Below, in pieces: positions 33,988-47,229 of a stretch of 64,000 nt of DNA; the stretch's first letter is position 1, and each line of letters begins with the position of its first letter. Location: NCBI RefSeq assembly GCF_900497695.1, contig NZ_UIDD01000007.1, positions 620,001 to 684,000 of the forward strand, read 5' to 3'. Source of the stretch: Pseudomonas wadenswilerensis. GTDB taxonomy: Bacteria; Pseudomonadota; Gammaproteobacteria; Pseudomonadales; Pseudomonadaceae. The notes beneath the pieces are model-generated. The model was not told the DNA's origin. It saw only the letters and a list, made by a program, of their open reading frames with translations, and ran no database searches. The position numbers were made by a program, and so were the translations under genes.

Positions 33988-34275
33988 CATCGCTGGCAAG
34001 CCAGCTCCCACAGAGGTCCTGCAATCACCCACTTCTGTGGGAGCCGGACTTGCCGGCGATCGAGCGCGAAGCGGTCGTAATTAGGCCGACACCTGATGTA
34101 CTGGCTGTACCGGCCTCATCGCTGGCAAAGCCAGCACACACAGAGGTCCTGCAATCACCCACTTCTGTGGGAGCCGGACTTGCCGGCGATCGAGCGCGAA
34201 GCGGTCGTAATTAGGCCGACACCTGATGTACTGGCTGTACCGGACTCATCGCTGGCAAGCCAGCTTCCACAGGGT
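33988..34275. repeat. Tandem duplication of a 130-bp REP unit
   Basis: Bases 34011-34113 and 34141-34243 are identical over 103 bp, giving a 130-bp period. Each unit holds an ATCGCTGGCAAGCCAGC-type REP arm, an inverted arm CTGTGGGAGCCGGACTTGCC and the spacer containing GCGAAGCGGTCGTAATTAGG. A third REP arm at 34247-34272 closes the array. Confidence 0.9.
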
Positions 34276-34281
34276 TGGCGA

Positions 34282-34298
34282 TTGCTGCTGGAGCAACA
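34282..34298. promoter_or_regulatory. Enhancer-like palindrome, copy 4
   Basis: TTGCTGCTGGAGCAACA, a perfect TTGCT-N5-AGCAA palindrome preceded by GCGA. It is about 108 bp upstream of the -12 element of the TonB receptor promoter. Confidence 0.75.
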
Positions 34299-34383
34299 GG
34301 CATTCCACAGCGCCCTGCTGGATAGCTAGCAATCACCCACCAAAAAACCGATAAAACCCTTTAAATACAGTGCCTTACAAACA

Positions 34384-34399
34384 TGGCACAAACCCTGCT
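34384..34399 (+). promoter_or_regulatory. Sigma-54 promoter for the TonB receptor operon
   Basis: TGGCACAAACCCTGCT, with GG-N10-GC spacing and nearly identical to the element at 25518-25533. It is 38 bp before the ATG at 34438. Confidence 0.8.
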
Positions 34400-34437
34400 C
34401 TATCCCCTTCAACTGCACATCCGGGGAGACCAGCAGC

Positions 34438-36681
34438 ATGCACACACTTAACCCAATCGCCAAAGGCATCGGCCTGAGCATCCTCCTGGCCAGCCAGTCG
34501 GAACTGCTCAGGGCCGAGGACGGCACCAGCAGCACACCGGCTCTGAAGACCGTCACGGTCACCGCCCAGCACCGCGAAGAAACCCTGCAGGAAGTACCTG
34601 TTGCGGTCACTGCCGTGCAAGGCACTAGCATCACCGCCGACGGCGTTCGCGCCATGGGCGATATCACCACCTTCATCCCCAACGCCTCGGCGAAGAACCC
34701 CGACGGCGACGGCCGCCCGCGCTGGTACATTCGCGGCCTGGGCACCGGTGACACCGGCGCCGCCACCGTCTACCCGGTGGGCATCTACGCCGACGACGTC
34801 TACCTCAATGCACCGGTGGCAGGCGGCGGCCCGCTGTTCGACCTGGAGCGCATCGAGATCCTGCGCGGCCCGCAAGGCACCCTGTACGGCAAGAACACCA
34901 CCGCCGGCGCGGTGAACATCATCTCCAAGAAGCCGGGCTTCGAGACCGACGGCTTCGGCACAATCGGTTTTGGCAGCAAGAACGAGCGCATCCTCAGTGG
35001 CGCCATCGGCGGCGCCCTGGTCGATGAACGCCTGGCGGCGCGGGTGTCGCTGTACTCAGAAGAGCGCGATGGCTTCACCCATAACCTGACCAACGACCAG
35101 ACCTACGGCGACGTCAACAAGAAAGCCGTACGCGTGCAGTTCCTGGCCAGGCTCAACCCCGACCTGGAAGCGCTGTGGAAGATCCACGGCCGCCAGTTCA
35201 AGGGTGATGGCAGCAGCGGCTCGCTGCCCCTGGGCCGTTACTACAACGTCGGTTACCAGCGCCCGGAAGGCCGGCGCATCGAGCTGAACGTCGATGAAGA
35301 TGCCAAGCTCGACCACAACGGCACCTCGCTGACCCTGAACTGGGACATCGGCGACTACACGCTGACCTCGATCAGCGCCTACGACTACATCCGCAACCAG
35401 CAGCTCAGCGACGCCGACTACACCCCCTATGAAGTCAACGGCGCCGCCGACAGCGACAACCGCTACGACCAGTATTCCCAGGAATTTCGCCTGGCCTCGC
35501 CGCAGCAGGAAACCCTGCGCTGGATGCTCGGCGCCCACTACTTCCACGAAACCCTCGACAGCAGCGCCCTGCGCACCGTCACCCCGGGGCCGACTCCTAA
35601 TGGCACTGGTTCCAACCAGACTGGCGGCGTGGTGGACTTTCGCGACCTGAGCTACACCCACAAAACCGACAGCTACGCGCTGTTCGGCAACCTGGCTTAC
35701 GACGTCACCGACAACCTGACGGTGACCGGCGGCCTGCGCTGGACCACCGAGAAAAAGGACATCGACCTGGACCTGGTGCAACTGACCCGCGCCACCGCCA
35801 ACGGCCCGCTGATCCCGCTGACCGCCAATGGCAGCAACGGCTCCCAGGAAGAAGCCAAGCGCTGGGATGCCTGGACCTACGACCTGACCCCCGAGTACCG
35901 TATCAACGACAACCTGCGGGTGTTCTTCCGCTACGCCCATGGCTTTCGTTCCGGTGGGTTCAACACCGGGCTGTCGACCAGCCTCGCGCAGTTGACCACG
36001 GTCGATCCGGAAGAGCTGGACGCCTACGAGCTGGGGCTTAAATCCGAATGGCTCGACCATCGCCTGACGGTCAACGCCAACCTGTTCTACTACGACTACC
36101 AGGACATCCAGGTCAACCTGCTGACGGTCAACAACGGCATCCTCACCACGGCGCTGACCAACGGCGCCAAGGGCAAGGTCAAGGGCGCCGAGCTCGAAAT
36201 CGAGGGCCAACCAACCGACGCCCTGCACCTGCGTGCGGCGCTGTCGTTCCTCGACACCGAATACACCGACTTCAAGAACACCAACCCCACCACCGGCGCG
36301 GTAACCGCCGACTACAGCGGCAACAGCTTCGTCCGTTCACCACGCTACGTGGTGTCGCTGGGGGGCGACTACACCATCCCGCTGGAAGTCGGCGGCAAGC
36401 TGGTGGCCGGTGCCGATGTCAGCTTCCGTGACCGCGAGTACTTTCTCGCCGATCGCCAGAGCAGCGCCGACCAGCCCCTCAACCAGCCGCACTACACCCT
36501 GGCCAACACCCGCCTGACCTGGTTCAGCCCGGATGAAAAACTCAGCGTCACCGGCTTCGTCAACAACCTCACCGACCGCCGCTACCAGGTCCACGGCCGC
36601 CCCAACGGCACCGCCGGCCAGTACGTGATCACCTATGGCGACCCGCGCACCGTGGGCCTGAGTGTCACCAGCCGGTTCTGA
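34438..36681 (+). CDS. TonB-dependent outer-membrane receptor
   Basis: 747 residues with an N-terminal signal-like segment (GIGLSILLASQSELLRAEDG). The TonB box region and plug domain read VTVTAQHREETLQEVPVAVT, then WYIRGLGTGDTGAATVYPVG, IEILRGPQGTLYGKNTTAGA and VNIISKKP. A 22-stranded barrel follows, ending in the outer-membrane signature VTSRF. It resembles iron-complex receptors by family, but its sigma-54 promoter and position with desulfurisation genes suggest it takes up an organosulfur compound. The ATG is preceded by GGGGAG. Confidence 0.92.
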   Translation: MHTLNPIAKGIGLSILLASQSELLRAEDGTSSTPALKTVTVTAQHREETLQEVPVAVTAVQGTSITADGVRAMGDITTFIPNASAKNPDGDGRPRWYIRGLGTGDTGAATVYPVGIYADDVYLNAPVAGGGPLFDLERIEILRGPQGTLYGKNTTAGAVNIISKKPGFETDGFGTIGFGSKNERILSGAIGGALVDERLAARVSLYSEERDGFTHNLTNDQTYGDVNKKAVRVQFLARLNPDLEALWKIHGRQFKGDGSSGSLPLGRYYNVGYQRPEGRRIELNVDEDAKLDHNGTSLTLNWDIGDYTLTSISAYDYIRNQQLSDADYTPYEVNGAADSDNRYDQYSQEFRLASPQQETLRWMLGAHYFHETLDSSALRTVTPGPTPNGTGSNQTGGVVDFRDLSYTHKTDSYALFGNLAYDVTDNLTVTGGLRWTTEKKDIDLDLVQLTRATANGPLIPLTANGSNGSQEEAKRWDAWTYDLTPEYRINDNLRVFFRYAHGFRSGGFNTGLSTSLAQLTTVDPEELDAYELGLKSEWLDHRLTVNANLFYYDYQDIQVNLLTVNNGILTTALTNGAKGKVKGAELEIEGQPTDALHLRAALSFLDTEYTDFKNTNPTTGAVTADYSGNSFVRSPRYVVSLGGDYTIPLEVGGKLVAGADVSFRDREYFLADRQSSADQPLNQPHYTLANTRLTWFSPDEKLSVTGFVNNLTDRRYQVHGRPNGTAGQYVITYGDPRTVGLSVTSRF

Positions 36682-36718
36682 TCGCTGCACCTCTTTCGCC
36701 TTACAGGAGTCCGTTGCC

Positions 36719-39178
36719 ATGTTCCGACCTACCTCCAAGGCCAGCGCCATCGCGCTGGTCATCGGCGGCTTCGGCGCGCCCGGCGTTTACGCCCAGGCGC
36801 CGGGCGCCAGCGACAGCAAGCTCGACACCGTGGTGGTGGTCGGCACCCGTCGCAGCGATGTCACCGCCCTGGAGAGCGCCGCCCCGGTGGATGTGCTCAG
36901 CGCCGAGCAGTTGCAGGAAACCGGCGCCCAGGATTTGTCCGGTGCGCTCACCGCGCTGTCGCCGTCGTTCAGCTTCCCGCAGTCGCCGCAAGGGGCCTTT
37001 GCCGGCTCCATCGCCCAGGGCGCTTCGTTGCGCGGCCTGGCTTCCGACCAGGTGCTGGTGCTGGTCAACGGCAAGCGCCGGCACAGCAGTGCCAACGTCA
37101 CCCGCCAGGGCCTGGCCAACGGCCGCGGTGCGGCGGCGGTGGATTTGAGCCTGATCCCGCTGAGCGCCATCTCGCGGGTGGAGATCCTGCGTGACGGTGC
37201 TGCCGCCCAGTACGGCTCGGATGCCATCGCCGGGGTGATCAATATCGTGCTCAAGGAGAACGACGCCGGCGGCAACATCGGCTATCGCTTTGGCGGCTAC
37301 GCCAAGGGCGACGGCCTGCAGCGCAAGCTCAGCGGCTGGAAAGGCCTGGCCCTGCCCAACGATGGTTTTCTCAACCTGAGTTTCGACGCCGGCAGCCAGG
37401 ACCCGGCCAGCGACACCCGCCCGGACAACCGCATCTTCTACCCCGGCTCCCCGAGCATCAACAGCGAGCGCGAACAGAACAACCGCTACCGCACCTGGAA
37501 CTGGGGCTCGGGCAATGTCTCCGACCAGTACAACCTGGTGGCCAACAGCGAGCTCGGCATCGGCGACGGCCTGACCGCCTACGGCTTTGCCACCTACGCG
37601 CACAAGAACACCGACGCCGAAGGCTTCTTCGACCCGCCGACAACCCTGCGCAACAACTACGGCAGCGTGGCCCTGCAGCGCTACCCGGACGGTCGTTTGC
37701 CGATCACCCGCTACAACCTTGAAGACTATGCCGTGACCGGTGGGGTGCGTTACGAAGACGAGCAACTGGGCAAGTTCGACCTGGCGGCCAACTACGGCAA
37801 CGACACGCTGAAGTCCACCGACCGCAATGCCATCAACCCCAGCTGGGGCAACGCCAGCCCGCAGAAGATCTACACCGGCGAGCGCGAGAACGAACAGACC
37901 AACCTGACCCTGGACTGGGTGCGCGACTTCCCCACCGACCTGCTGGCCAAGCCGCTGACCCTGTCGGCGGGCCTGGCCTGGCGCAAGGAGCACTACAGCC
38001 TGAGTGCCGGCGAAGCGGCTGGCTGGCAGAACGGACCGCTGTTCAATACCCTCGATCCACTGAGTGGCCGGCGCATTCCCGGTTACTACTCAGGCATCAC
38101 CCAGGTCGATGCCGCGTCGCTTGAGCGCAAGGTGTTCGGTGCCTATGTCGATGTCGAAGGGCAGATCACCGACAAGTTCCAGGCCGGGGTTGCGGTGCGT
38201 TCCGAGCATTATTCGGACTTTGGCGACACCACCAACGGCAAGCTGTCGCTGCGCTACGACTTCACCCCGCAAATCGCCGCACGCGGCAGCATCAGTTCCG
38301 GTTACCGCGCGCCATCGCTGGTGCAGAGCGGCCTGTCGTCGTTCAGCGTGCAGGTGGTCGAACAGCCTTCAGGCAGTGGCAACTGGGTCGAAGTGCAGCA
38401 GCGCACCCTGCGCGCCGACAGCCCGGAGGCGGCCTTGCTCGGTGGCCGCACGTTGAAGCCCGAGGAGTCCACCAACCTGTCCCTGGGCCTGGTCTGGCGC
38501 CCGCTGAACAACGCTTCGGTGACCCTGGATGCCTACCGCATCGACATCGACAACCGCATCACCCTCTCCGACCAGTTGCCGAGCAACGTGGTCGGGCCGA
38601 TCTTTGCCGGCACGCCCTACGCCAACATCCAGAGTGCGGCGTTCTACACCAACATCGCCGACACCCGCACCGATGGCGTCGAGCTGGCCGGGCAATACCA
38701 ATGGGACCTGCAGCGGTTCGGCCGGCTCAACCTCAACGCGGGCTTTGCCAAGACCCGCACACGGATCACCGAGCTGCGCGATGTCGGCGGTATCAGCGGC
38801 GAGCAAATCGTCGGCCGCGCCACCCAGGGCCTGATCGAACACGGCACACCGGAAGACAAGCTGACCTTGAGCGCCAACTGGCTGTATGAGAACTGGGGCG
38901 TGACCCTGACCCAGCGCCGTTATGGCGAGTGGCAGAGCCTGAACAGCAGCAACCCGAACCTGGACCAGACCTTCAGCCCGCAGTGGATCACCGACCTGGA
39001 CCTGAGCTATAGCTTCGACCAGGGGCTGAAACTGTCGGTGGGCGCGATCAACCTGTTCGACAGCCATCCGGACAAGCTCGAAGGGCCGCAGTTGTACGGG
39101 GTGCCGAAGTATTCGATTACGTCGCCGGAGGGGGCGCAGGGGGCGTTTTACTATGCGAGTGTCAGTTATGACTTTTGA
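36719..39178 (+). CDS. TonB-dependent outer-membrane receptor
   Basis: 819 residues from ATG 36719, with AGGAG 9 nt upstream. Signal peptide up to about VYAQA, TonB-box-like DTVVVVGTRRSDVT, plug domain with LRGLASDQVLVLVNGKRRHS and VEILRDGAAAQYGSDAIAGV, then a barrel ending YASVSYDF with a terminal Phe. This is the longer, Gram-negative porin/TBDR class often associated with small organic ligands. It lies 37 bp after the first receptor gene with no promoter visible between, so the two are probably co-transcribed. Confidence 0.92.
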   Translation: MFRPTSKASAIALVIGGFGAPGVYAQAPGASDSKLDTVVVVGTRRSDVTALESAAPVDVLSAEQLQETGAQDLSGALTALSPSFSFPQSPQGAFAGSIAQGASLRGLASDQVLVLVNGKRRHSSANVTRQGLANGRGAAAVDLSLIPLSAISRVEILRDGAAAQYGSDAIAGVINIVLKENDAGGNIGYRFGGYAKGDGLQRKLSGWKGLALPNDGFLNLSFDAGSQDPASDTRPDNRIFYPGSPSINSEREQNNRYRTWNWGSGNVSDQYNLVANSELGIGDGLTAYGFATYAHKNTDAEGFFDPPTTLRNNYGSVALQRYPDGRLPITRYNLEDYAVTGGVRYEDEQLGKFDLAANYGNDTLKSTDRNAINPSWGNASPQKIYTGERENEQTNLTLDWVRDFPTDLLAKPLTLSAGLAWRKEHYSLSAGEAAGWQNGPLFNTLDPLSGRRIPGYYSGITQVDAASLERKVFGAYVDVEGQITDKFQAGVAVRSEHYSDFGDTTNGKLSLRYDFTPQIAARGSISSGYRAPSLVQSGLSSFSVQVVEQPSGSGNWVEVQQRTLRADSPEAALLGGRTLKPEESTNLSLGLVWRPLNNASVTLDAYRIDIDNRITLSDQLPSNVVGPIFAGTPYANIQSAAFYTNIADTRTDGVELAGQYQWDLQRFGRLNLNAGFAKTRTRITELRDVGGISGEQIVGRATQGLIEHGTPEDKLTLSANWLYENWGVTLTQRRYGEWQSLNSSNPNLDQTFSPQWITDLDLSYSFDQGLKLSVGAINLFDSHPDKLEGPQLYGVPKYSITSPEGAQGAFYYASVSYDF

Positions 39179-39189
39179 GGCTTGAAGAC

Positions 39190-39266
39190 CGCCATCGCTG
39201 GCAAGCCAGCTCCCACAGGTACAGCATGCACCGAACCTTGTGGGAGCTGGCTTGCCAGCGATGGGG
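39190..39266. repeat. REP pair after the TonB receptor operon
   Basis: CCATCGCTGGCAAGCCAGCT and its inverted copy GTGGGAGCTGGCTTGCCAGC, between convergent genes (TonB receptor and nfuA). Confidence 0.85.
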
Positions 39267-39275
39267 CCTATGGAG

Positions 39276-39869
<594 letters not shown>

Positions 39870-39929
39870 TCACAGACTTGTCGGCAGTTTACGCCAACCT
39901 GGCCGCCGAACAAAGTCCTAGTAATTCTG

Positions 39930-40952
39930 TCAGGAAAGGGTTACCGCCACCGGCGTGCTGCGCCGCGCCTCGAACCAGTCGCTCATGCGCCGGTACAAAC
40001 GCTGTTCCAGCAGCAGATAACTGGCCCACGACAGCCCGGCGATCAACGGTACGCACAGGGCGAATACCGCATACGGGCTGAGGTTCAGGCGCTCGCTGGC
40101 AAACCAGCCGGCATACAGCACCAGCACGTGGATCAGGTACACCGAATACGAGCAATCACCCAGCGCCTTGAGCAAGCGGTTGCCCTTGAAGTACGGCTCC
40201 AGGGCAATGCAGGCGAACACGATCAGCGCACTGGGCAGGCCCCAGTGCAGCAGGCGCATCGAGGCATCCAGGTGATAGATCGCCAGCCCCGCCGCCACCA
40301 GGATCGCCAGCGGCAGCCACAGGCCCTGGGTAATCCAGCCCCGGCAATAGAGCACACCGATGCCGATGCCAAGCAGAAACTCGTAGACGATGTTGTTGCG
40401 ATAGAAGTGGTTGAGCAGCCCGGCCCGGGTCAGCACCTCGCTGACCAGCAGCAAGGCCGCCGCCAGCAAAAGCAGGCGGTGTTGCTGGCGCACCACGAAC
40501 ACCAGGGAGAACAGCAGGTAGAAGAACATCTCGTAGTTCAACGTCCAGCCGACATTCAAGGTCGGGTATTGGCCATAACCACCCGGGTTCTCCGCCGGAA
40601 TGAACAGCAGCGACAAGACAAAATGCTCAAGCTCGATGGCCTGGTGCGGCATCCACTGGCTGGCAGAAACCAGCAGCAGGGCCATCAGCGCGGTATAGAA
40701 CCAGTAGGCCGGAGCGATGCGCAGCGCCCGGTTGAGCAGAAAGCGCCGGGCCGGCATGGCCTTGTCGCGGGTCGACAGGTAAATCACCAAGCCACTGATC
40801 ACGAAGAACACATCCACGCCCACTGCACCGCGGTCAGTCAGAAACTGGCCAATCGGGCCGCTGGCATGGAAGTCGAAAAAAATCTGCATGAAGTGATGGC
40901 AGACCACCACCCAGGCGGCAAGCGCCCTTAAAGCCTGAAGCGAATACAGCAT
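39930..40952 (-). CDS. Membrane acyltransferase (acyltransferase_3, OafA-like)
   Basis: 340 residues with about ten membrane helices. The family signature includes the N-terminal LRALAAWVVVCHHFMQIFF with the likely catalytic His, GAVGVDVFFVISGLVIYLS, and RFLLNRALRIAPAYW. Such integral membrane enzymes O-acetylate or O-acylate surface polysaccharides or lipids. There is no polysaccharide locus around it, so its acceptor is unknown. Confidence 0.88.
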   Translation of the reverse strand: MLYSLQALRALAAWVVVCHHFMQIFFDFHASGPIGQFLTDRGAVGVDVFFVISGLVIYLSTRDKAMPARRFLLNRALRIAPAYWFYTALMALLLVSASQWMPHQAIELEHFVLSLLFIPAENPGGYGQYPTLNVGWTLNYEMFFYLLFSLVFVVRQQHRLLLLAAALLLVSEVLTRAGLLNHFYRNNIVYEFLLGIGIGVLYCRGWITQGLWLPLAILVAAGLAIYHLDASMRLLHWGLPSALIVFACIALEPYFKGNRLLKALGDCSYSVYLIHVLVLYAGWFASERLNLSPYAVFALCVPLIAGLSWASYLLLEQRLYRRMSDWFEARRSTPVAVTLS

Positions 40953-41064
40953 CCGGTTACCTGCGTCTCAAGTCCCACTCAAGCCCCGGCCGGAACCGGG
41001 GCCGCATGAGTGCTCGGACCACAAGTTGCCGGGAAAGGTCAGGCGACCTTCCCGGCGGTCATCT
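40953..41064. terminator. Hairpins downstream of cti
   Basis: A strong inverted repeat (41028-41040 with GACCTTCCCGGC at 41045-41056, one bulge) starts 8 nt after the cti stop on the minus strand. A second GC-rich hairpin, GCCCCGG (40983-40989) / CCGGGGC (40996-41002), follows. Both lack a T-run. Confidence 0.55.
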
Positions 41065-43365
41065 TCACAGGTTCTCGTAGCGGTTCATGTCGAGCACGCC
41101 CGACTCCACCGCATCGGTCTCCTTGATGTAGCTATTGAGGTCATGGAAGTACTGCCAGAACTGCGGATGGCTGCGGCGCACGCCCCAGCGCATGACGATG
41201 CGCTCGAACCTGGCGGTGTCGTCGCGGGCGGCTTCCAGGTCCTCGACGAACTCCGGCACATCACTGGCCGGGACGTTGAAGATGAAGTTCGGGTAGCTGC
41301 TGAGCACGCCCGGCACCAGGGTCAGGGTGTCCAGGCCCGGCTGGTAACGGTAGGCCTCGCCGAGCATGAAGGCGACGTTGCTATGGGCGCGGTTGCGCAG
41401 CAGGCTGTAGACCTGACGCTGGCCACCCGGCCCTTCGATGCGCAGCATGGTCGCTTCCGGCAACTGGTTGATCACCTTAAGGCCGGCCGCCGGGCGTGAT
41501 ACCAGGCGGCTCAGGGCCTGTTCGACATCGCGGAACGTTTCGCTCATCTGCGGGCGCGAGCAGTAGGCGCCCTGGCAACGGTTGATCGGGTCGGGCGCGG
41601 CATTGAGGCTGCCGGTGCGCTGGATCAGCTTGAGGCCGAAGTCGCGTTTGGGGTCGCGTTTATCCAGCTTCAGCGCGCTCGGGGTGTCGGTGTCAATGTC
41701 CTCATAGTCCATCCACATCTTCACCTTGCCGCTGTTCTGGTACCAGTCGCCGAGGATCGCACCACGGGCATCGGCCGGCATCAGGCGCAGGAAGTTGACC
41801 TCGGCGCCATTGCGGATCAGGTCGAAGTACAGCCGCGTCTGCGCCTGGTGCGAGACGTTGCCATAGACGTCGAAGTTGACCGCCAGCTGGTAATAGGTGC
41901 GCTCGAACAGCGGGTAGTCGAACAGCCAGATGGTCTTCGGCACGTCACCGATCAGGCCCTTGCTCACCGAGGCGCTGTCGAAGTGGCGGAAGATGGTCAG
42001 CAGCGCGTTGTCATTGCCGGCCCACAGGGTCGACCAGCTCGGCGGCGGGGCTTCGGCATAGGCATCGCGGCGCAGCTTTTCGTACTCGTTGCGCTTGTCG
42101 CGGTAGGCATGCCAGAGGGTCAGGATGCTGCCGACGTCGTCGATCTGCCCGGGCATGGCCAGCAGCGGTGTGGCCTGGCCGCGATACTCGGCATCGGTCA
42201 GGTAGCGGTCGTGGGCCGGTTCCTGGAACAGCGTCCAGAAGTTGTCGCGGATCACGTCGGTGGCGATCTGGCCACGGCACACCGGGCCACGGATGAAGGT
42301 GCGTACGAAGTACTCGGCGTTATCGAGCATGAACTGGTAACGAGCCACCGCCGGAATCGCTTCGAAGGTCTCGAACGGGTTGGCACGGTGGCGCGGGCCG
42401 TAGCCGGGCAGCGCATTGGCGTGCCAGTCGCCGCTGTAGAACAGCTGCTTGACGCGCTTGAGCTTGTGCGGGCCCATCGGGTAGGTGATGTGGGTTTTAT
42501 GCACGATCACGCCCTGCACCGGCATCAGCCGGTAATAGAAGTCGGTGCCCGGCGGGTCGTTGGGCCGGCGCGTGGCAATCAGGTCGATCGGCTGGCCGCT
42601 TGGCGTGCGCGAACGCACCCACTGGAAGAAGTGCCCCTGCTCGCCGCCGACAAAATGAATGTGGGCGAGGAACAGGTGCTCGTACAGCCAGCGGCCGACC
42701 AGCGCTTCGGTCGAACCCGGGCGGTTGAGCAGCGCTTCCCAGTCGGCGATCTGCGCGGCCTCGTTGGCGCTCGGCTGAATCGGGTTGTGCTCCACCGGCG
42801 CACCGGCCGCCAGCCAGCGTTGCAGGGTCTGGTACTGGGCATCGGTGAGGCCGGTGACCGCCAGCGGCATGCCCTCTTTCGGGTGCGCGCCGGCATAGGC
42901 GTCGAACTCGCCGGGCAGCGGGCACATGTTGTTGCGGTTCAGGCCCAGGACGATCTCTTCGGGCAGCTTGGCGTTGGGCGTCAGCGGGGTCTTGTGCCCC
43001 AGCTCGAGCATCCGCGCCATCAGCGCAGCCTGGCTGCCCTGGTTGTCGAGTACCGAGTAAAAGCCCTTGCGCTGCCAGGCTTGCATGCTGTTGGCGTCGT
43101 AGAACAGCCGCGTCGGCGCCACCGCCGTGCTGCGGTCGCCCTGGTACACCGGCACTTTCGAAGCGCCCCGCGAGGCACCCTCGGCACTGCCCAGGTTCAG
43201 CTGGCAGGCCGCGTCGTTGCAGGCGTGGCAGGCCACGCATTTCTCGGTGAAGATCGGTTGGATGTCCCGGGTATACGAAATAGCCGAGCTTGATTGAGGG
43301 GCTTGCCCCAACGCCACGCCGCTGATGAACAGAGCGAAAGCGCCGGCAAGTAAGCGATGCACCAT
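41065..43365 (-). CDS. cti: Periplasmic fatty acid cis-trans isomerase Cti
   Basis: 766 residues, the usual length of Pseudomonas Cti. A signal peptide (LLAGAFALFISGVALGQA) is followed by a c-type heme motif CVACHAC near residue 40. Cti converts cis to trans unsaturated membrane fatty acids during solvent or heat stress. The motifs FVGGEQGHFFQWVRSRTPSG and RPNDPPGTDFYYR are typical of the family. It is divergent from metH, a gene order often seen in Pseudomonas. Confidence 0.95.
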   Translation of the reverse strand: MVHRLLAGAFALFISGVALGQAPQSSSAISYTRDIQPIFTEKCVACHACNDAACQLNLGSAEGASRGASKVPVYQGDRSTAVAPTRLFYDANSMQAWQRKGFYSVLDNQGSQAALMARMLELGHKTPLTPNAKLPEEIVLGLNRNNMCPLPGEFDAYAGAHPKEGMPLAVTGLTDAQYQTLQRWLAAGAPVEHNPIQPSANEAAQIADWEALLNRPGSTEALVGRWLYEHLFLAHIHFVGGEQGHFFQWVRSRTPSGQPIDLIATRRPNDPPGTDFYYRLMPVQGVIVHKTHITYPMGPHKLKRVKQLFYSGDWHANALPGYGPRHRANPFETFEAIPAVARYQFMLDNAEYFVRTFIRGPVCRGQIATDVIRDNFWTLFQEPAHDRYLTDAEYRGQATPLLAMPGQIDDVGSILTLWHAYRDKRNEYEKLRRDAYAEAPPPSWSTLWAGNDNALLTIFRHFDSASVSKGLIGDVPKTIWLFDYPLFERTYYQLAVNFDVYGNVSHQAQTRLYFDLIRNGAEVNFLRLMPADARGAILGDWYQNSGKVKMWMDYEDIDTDTPSALKLDKRDPKRDFGLKLIQRTGSLNAAPDPINRCQGAYCSRPQMSETFRDVEQALSRLVSRPAAGLKVINQLPEATMLRIEGPGGQRQVYSLLRNRAHSNVAFMLGEAYRYQPGLDTLTLVPGVLSSYPNFIFNVPASDVPEFVEDLEAARDDTARFERIVMRWGVRRSHPQFWQYFHDLNSYIKETDAVESGVLDMNRYENL

Positions 43366-43426
43366 GTGCCGAATGTCCTGGGTATTGATAGCTTCACGAT
43401 TCTACCGGTGCTGGCGGCGTGCCAAC

Positions 43427-43441
43427 ATGAATGAAATTCAT
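43427..43441. promoter_or_regulatory. MetR-like box upstream of metH
   Basis: ATGAATGAAATTCAT is a perfect palindrome containing TGAA-N5-TTCA, the consensus bound by the LysR-type methionine regulator MetR. It lies 81 bp before the metH start. Confidence 0.6.
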
Positions 43442-43521
43442 GTAAATCTTCAACACGTCTAAAAACCGCGCAGCTTTGTTATTATTCCGCAACTTTTGTA
43501 TTTGCCCGACCAGGTAGTCCT

Positions 43522-47227
<3,706 letters not shown>

Positions 47228-47229
<2 letters not shown>

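Larger units (their letters stand above)
33963..34437. other. Intergenic region with REP-bearing tandem duplication and sigma-54 control elements
   Basis: A 475-bp gap. From about 33988 to 34275 it holds two full and one partial copy of a 130-bp REP-containing unit. Beyond that lie enhancer-like palindrome copy 4 (34282-34298), a half-site AGCAATC at 34328-34334, an AT-rich stretch (34340-34380) and a sigma-54 element (34384-34399) before the first TonB receptor gene. Confidence 0.8.

Noticed and set aside
34011..34243. CRISPR-like repeats
   Set aside because: Only two full units of 130 bp with REP arms and no unique spacers of regular length; it is a tandem REP duplication.
43366..43521. 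Possible cobalamin riboswitch upstream of metH
   Set aside because: Only 156 bp are available and no B12-box-like sequence or multi-stem layout was recognised.
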